A DNA stretch of 64,000 nt from Halomarinibacterium sp041392125. GTDB lineage: Bacteria; Bacteroidota; Bacteroidia; Flavobacteriales; Flavobacteriaceae. The position numbers and the translations under genes are program-made. The notes below the pieces were generated by a model that searched no databases, had not been told where the DNA came from, and worked only from the letters and a program-made list of their open reading frames with translations. Positions within the stretch are counted from its first letter, which is position 1, and every line of letters starts with the position of its first letter. Below are positions 60,801 through 64,000 of the stretch, piece after piece. Location: assembly GCA_041392125.1 (NCBI GenBank), contig JAWKMR010000003.1, positions 1 to 64,000 of the forward strand. Reading direction: 5' to 3'.

Positions 60801-63800
60801 TTAGTTTCCAAAGTTATAACGTAAGGTAAGGCCACTTCTAATAGTAGTTTGCGGGAATGCTGTAGAGATAGCATACTCAGAGAACGTATGGTCGTAATAG
60901 AATAAGGCAGTAAGATTTTTACTTAATGCATAATCTGCCGTAAACTGCAAGCCATAAATAGTTTGCCCTGCCGTAGTTTGATTATTATTAATATCCAAAT
61001 AACGTATAATCGTTTTATTATATCTCCTAGAAGCATCCAGTTTAAAATTTAAGTCACTCTTTAATATACGTTTCTTCCCTCCAAAATTAGTTCCAATACG
61101 TAAATCTTTGATTCGATATCCCAGTCCTAAAATAATTTCATTTCCTTGAATTTCGGTCAATAAATTATTGGCAAAACTTAGTGAAAGAGCTCTGTCTTTT
61201 CTGAGCTCCGCTAAAATTTTTACCGAATTTTGCATTTCAAAATCTATCTTAATTAAGGGCGAAAACTGTTCCGTAAGATTCACATTATTTAAGAACACAT
61301 CGCTTTTAAAGTTCCCTGATTGATCCAACTCCAGCGGATTTTCTCTATCAAAGTCCAAGTTTGTTTGAAATTGGTTTACTGTATACGATGCGCGATATCC
61401 ATGCTGAATGGAAAAACGTTTAAATTGTTTTTTAAACCATTTAATTCGCATAAGACCGGTATACTTTAAATCCCAATTTGGGAGTGGTATATCACGAAAT
61501 ATTCCCGTTTTTTCTTTGCTTGCGTCACTTCCTTTGTAGGCCGAAAGGAACGATGCCAGCAACACTTTTTGGCTGGTAGGTCCAAAACCAACAGGGAATC
61601 CCGTTTCGGCATCAATGGTATAGGTATAATTAGGGTTATTTTGCTCCAAGTCTCTAGCCAATCTATCTGCAATAACACTTCGGTTTGCTCTAAAATCATC
61701 GAAAGCTGCAGAGCCATTTTCATCACTTTTACTAAAGGCTGTTTTTATTAGAAGCGTGGAAATATTAAAATTACCGAAAGTATTAGGAGTAAGAGATTCA
61801 TACAAACCATCTCGTACAATGTAATTTTCAGAATAGTTTTCAGAATATGCTCTGCTTCCGTTAAAATCTATTTTTAGATCGGGAAGTAATTCCATATTTA
61901 CTTGCGCATCCAATTGTTTACTTTCTACTTCGGTATATTGCTCATTAAACTCAGGATAAATAGTTAGCCAGCCTTTTCTTGCTGCCATTTCCCGAATTTC
62001 TGCCTGACTTCCAAACACAAATCCTGTACTGGGTTTTAAAGAACCCGCGAATCCTATAGAAGGAAGATATCCGGGCAAGAAAATACCATTGTTCTCCTGA
62101 TAATTTAACTGAATTCTTTTAATAGATGTAACTAACCCTATTAGGGTGTTTGCTGCTTTTTCACCACCGCTTAATGTTCCTCCTCCGGCACCAGAGCCTG
62201 AACCTTTTCCAATCTCATTTTCTCCTTCACCCGAGCCTCCTCTACCGCTGGCTAAGTTTTGTTCCCTTCTGCTTTTAGGATCATTGTCACCTCCCTTGTC
62301 TCCACCTTCTTCTCCTTTTCCTCCTCTTCCTTCAAGAAGAGATGAGCCAGACTTTCCGGTTTCATTTCCTTCACCACCATTATTTCCAGCATTCCTACCC
62401 GGTTTAATTTTAGTGAAACCGATATATCGGTAAAAGCTGTTCATGTCCAAAGTAGAATTAATACGATGGGTGCTGGCATTTTGAACGGAGTTTCCTAAAT
62501 CGTACACCGTTGGGTCGCCTTCCACCGTAATCTCACTAAAAAGGTCGCTACCGTCTTGCCATTGATAATCGCCTTGATAGGAGTACGCAATTCGCATCCA
62601 CTTTAAGAACGGGAATTTTGACGTGGGCAAATCGTAATTTAATTGAAGCGATTGGAAATGTTGATTAGGATCTCCTACTTGGAAGAACCCATCCCAAACA
62701 CCAATAGAATTATCTACAATTCCGTCATTAATATAATTGTTTACTATACGATTGTTGGCTGCATTAAAATTGAAGCGCAATGACTGTGTAAGGTTATAAT
62801 TAATGGTGTATTGCCAATCGAATAAAAAGTTACGCTGATAGAGTGTTGGAAGTCCTATTTGACCAGGCAACAGATTTAATTCCCTAAACTTTTGTTCGTT
62901 GTATTGTCTGGTAATATTAGAACTAACGGAGACACTACTGGGTAATGGATTGAAGTTTAAGTCTTTCAAAAACTGCCAATATTTACCCATAAAGATAGAA
63001 TCATTCTTTTTGAAAGGCTCTATAGGTTTTGAATTGATGGTATAATCGTAAGTGGCTCCTAAACGCACCTGCTGATTGAGGGCATCTTCAATTTCAAAAT
63101 CATGATGATCTACCTGATTGTAAGAAAAAGAAAGCGTTACATTTTCAATATCGTACGGCATAGGCTTGCTTGGATTTTCACCTGCCTTATTCTTTCTTAC
63201 CCCAATAAAATTAACGCTTTGTCTTTTGGTATAATCTACTGACTGTTCTTCGACAGCGTTCTTTTCGTCAGCATCTGTAATTCCATCTAATCGAGATTGT
63301 AATTCGATATCTTCATACTCTGGGTCATATTTCGGGGTAATCAATTCCTCCCCAATACCATAATTAAATGGAAGTACAATTCCCCATTTTTTTGGAAATA
63401 ATTGCCCCAAATTAAAATTGGTCACCACATCGTATTGTTTGGTATCTTCCAAACTACGCTGATTGGGTCCTTGTTCAATGGAACCAAATCCAATGGTACT
63501 CATATTCCCGGTAGCACTTACATTGGCAAAATCGGCCACGTTGGCATCCATATTCAAGACAGCTGCCCAGCCTCCTTTATTCTCTAATTCACTCATGCGA
63601 AGCTCGTTAAACCAAACTTCCCCGGAAACATTACTGTTAGACTTGTTGCGAAGTCCCAACATAATAACTCGAACATTTCCAAAGCTGGGAGTCCCTTTAA
63701 TACCAATCCTTAATTCATTTTCGCCTCCACCGGCATAGGAAGGATCTAATTCGGATTGCATTCGATAAAAAATCTCTGTAGGATCTATGCCTTGTGTCCC

Positions 63801-64000
63801 CAATGCCAATGACTTTATTTCTTGAAGTAGAGAAAGGGGCAAATTTAACCTGTTTGCTAAAGGCCAAATAGTTTCCGCATCACTATCAGTAGCCTGAGGA
63901 ATTTCCGGCGATACATTTAATGGGATTTCTATTTCATAAAAACTAGTGTTTAAATCGTTCCCCAAACGTATAAAGGCTGCCATTTGGCCATCTGCTAGCA
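60801..64000 (-). CDS. sprA: SprA, T9SS translocon protein, C-terminal part (cut by window edge)
   Basis: The frame stays open to the window edge, so only the last 1066 codons are present; the ATG at 63983 is internal. The segment LADGQMAAFIRLGNDLNTSFYEIEIP, split here, and FGNVRVIMLGLRNKSN, VWFNELRMSELENKGGWAA are characteristic of SprA, the very large outer-membrane barrel forming the T9SS translocon. A Gly/Glu-rich low-complexity insert lies at about 62150-62405. The last strand ends TIRSGLTLRYNFGN. SprA would export the T9SS-sorted proteins encoded at 8914 and 29971. Confidence 0.93.
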   Translation of the reverse strand, partial: LADGQMAAFIRLGNDLNTSFYEIEIPLNVSPEIPQATDSDAETIWPLANRLNLPLSLLQEIKSLALGTQGIDPTEIFYRMQSELDPSYAGGGENELRIGIKGTPSFGNVRVIMLGLRNKSNSNVSGEVWFNELRMSELENKGGWAAVLNMDANVADFANVSATGNMSTIGFGSIEQGPNQRSLEDTKQYDVVTNFNLGQLFPKKWGIVLPFNYGIGEELITPKYDPEYEDIELQSRLDGITDADEKNAVEEQSVDYTKRQSVNFIGVRKNKAGENPSKPMPYDIENVTLSFSYNQVDHHDFEIEDALNQQVRLGATYDYTINSKPIEPFKKNDSIFMGKYWQFLKDLNFNPLPSSVSVSSNITRQYNEQKFRELNLLPGQIGLPTLYQRNFLFDWQYTINYNLTQSLRFNFNAANNRIVNNYINDGIVDNSIGVWDGFFQVGDPNQHFQSLQLNYDLPTSKFPFLKWMRIAYSYQGDYQWQDGSDLFSEITVEGDPTVYDLGNSVQNASTHRINSTLDMNSFYRYIGFTKIKPGRNAGNNGGEGNETGKSGSSLLEGRGGKGEEGGDKGGDNDPKSRREQNLASGRGGSGEGENEIGKGSGSGAGGGTLSGGEKAANTLIGLVTSIKRIQLNYQENNGIFLPGYLPSIGFAGSLKPSTGFVFGSQAEIREMAARKGWLTIYPEFNEQYTEVESKQLDAQVNMELLPDLKIDFNGSRAYSENYSENYIVRDGLYESLTPNTFGNFNISTLLIKTAFSKSDENGSAAFDDFRANRSVIADRLARDLEQNNPNYTYTIDAETGFPVGFGPTSQKVLLASFLSAYKGSDASKEKTGIFRDIPLPNWDLKYTGLMRIKWFKKQFKRFSIQHGYRASYTVNQFQTNLDFDRENPLELDQSGNFKSDVFLNNVNLTEQFSPLIKIDFEMQNSVKILAELRKDRALSLSFANNLLTEIQGNEIILGLGYRIKDLRIGTNFGGKKRILKSDLNFKLDASRRYNKTIIRYLDINNNQTTAGQTIYGLQFTADYALSKNLTALFYYDHTFSEYAISTAFPQTTIRSGLTLRYNFGN

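Noticed and set aside
62146..62433. Proline-rich plus-strand frame opposite the SprA low-complexity insert.
   Set aside because: It is the mirror of a Gly/Glu-rich coding region with no independent start context.
1..64000. Prophage, insertion sequence, CRISPR array, toxin-antitoxin or restriction system.
   Set aside because: No transposase, integrase, regular direct-repeat/spacer pattern, or defence-type domain was recognised on either strand; the region looks like stable core chromosome.

Overview
The window is an AT-rich chromosomal segment from a member of the Flavobacteriaceae (phylum Bacteroidota), most likely marine. The evidence is: two large secreted proteins with type IX secretion (T9SS) sorting domains, one of type A and one of type B; the C-terminal half of SprA followed by gcvH, vanZ, two tonB genes and remB; a ribosomal protein THX gene; YQ/AQ-ending signal peptides and Bacteroidota-type lipoboxes; and repeated matches to the Bacteroidota sigma-A -7 box TAnnTTTG. 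The genus cannot be fixed from the sequence alone. No phage, transposase, CRISPR or rRNA gene was seen. No stretch above 300 bases lacks a gene.

Layout. 1-1905: two thioredoxin-fold genes on the minus strand, then a MarR regulator with operator-like palindromes and a YceI gene. 1938-8667: a complete trp operon, trpEGDCFBA, led by an 18-codon leader peptide with three consecutive Trp codons and a terminator. 8728-8844: ribosomal protein THX. 8914-19802: a large T9SS adhesin-like protein and two tandem VCBS/ASPIC lipoproteins. 19805-24534: housekeeping genes (UDG-like, yaaA, an RluD-type synthase, PASTA, ddl, coaD). 24546-27230: a TauE/SafE transporter, rpsT, tRNA-Glu and proS. 27330-29899: a Gly/Tyr/Trp-rich lipoprotein and a FadL-type porin. 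29971-36600: a 2209-residue repeat protein with a T9SS type B C-terminus. 36675-40050: Nfu, dodecin and a DUF255 lipoprotein. 40223-41766: two paralogous secreted proteins of unknown function.

41761-49630: a MacB-type ABC efflux operon with two membrane-fusion adaptors around a TolC, ending in tsaB. 49775-54881: a cytochrome oxidase accessory cluster (cyoE, two subunit III genes, subunit IV, then a separate unit with a cysteine-less thioredoxin-like protein, SCO, DUF420 and a small CxxC protein). 54998-56161: an exported metallo-beta-lactamase-fold protein. 56164-64000: the gliding/T9SS-linked locus remB, tonB, tonB, vanZ, gcvH, sprA.

How it fits together. Tryptophan synthesis appears to be controlled by ribosome-mediated attenuation. 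The SprA translocon component at one end of the window would export the two large sorting-domain proteins encoded elsewhere in it. RemB carries an N-terminal segment resembling the C-terminal domain of the two adjacent TonB proteins, which ties it to that energy-transduction pair. Several start codons were moved from the longest open frame, mostly to signal peptides; two genes (cyoE and the SCO-like gene) have no early ATG and probably start at TTG just after a good promoter. No wholly new defence or mobile system was found. The most notable signals are the trp attenuator, the cysteine-less SCO-like protein, the RemB/TonB domain sharing, the recent 945-bp internal duplication in the repeat adhesin, the two-adaptor efflux operon and the pair of uncharacterised secreted paralogues.
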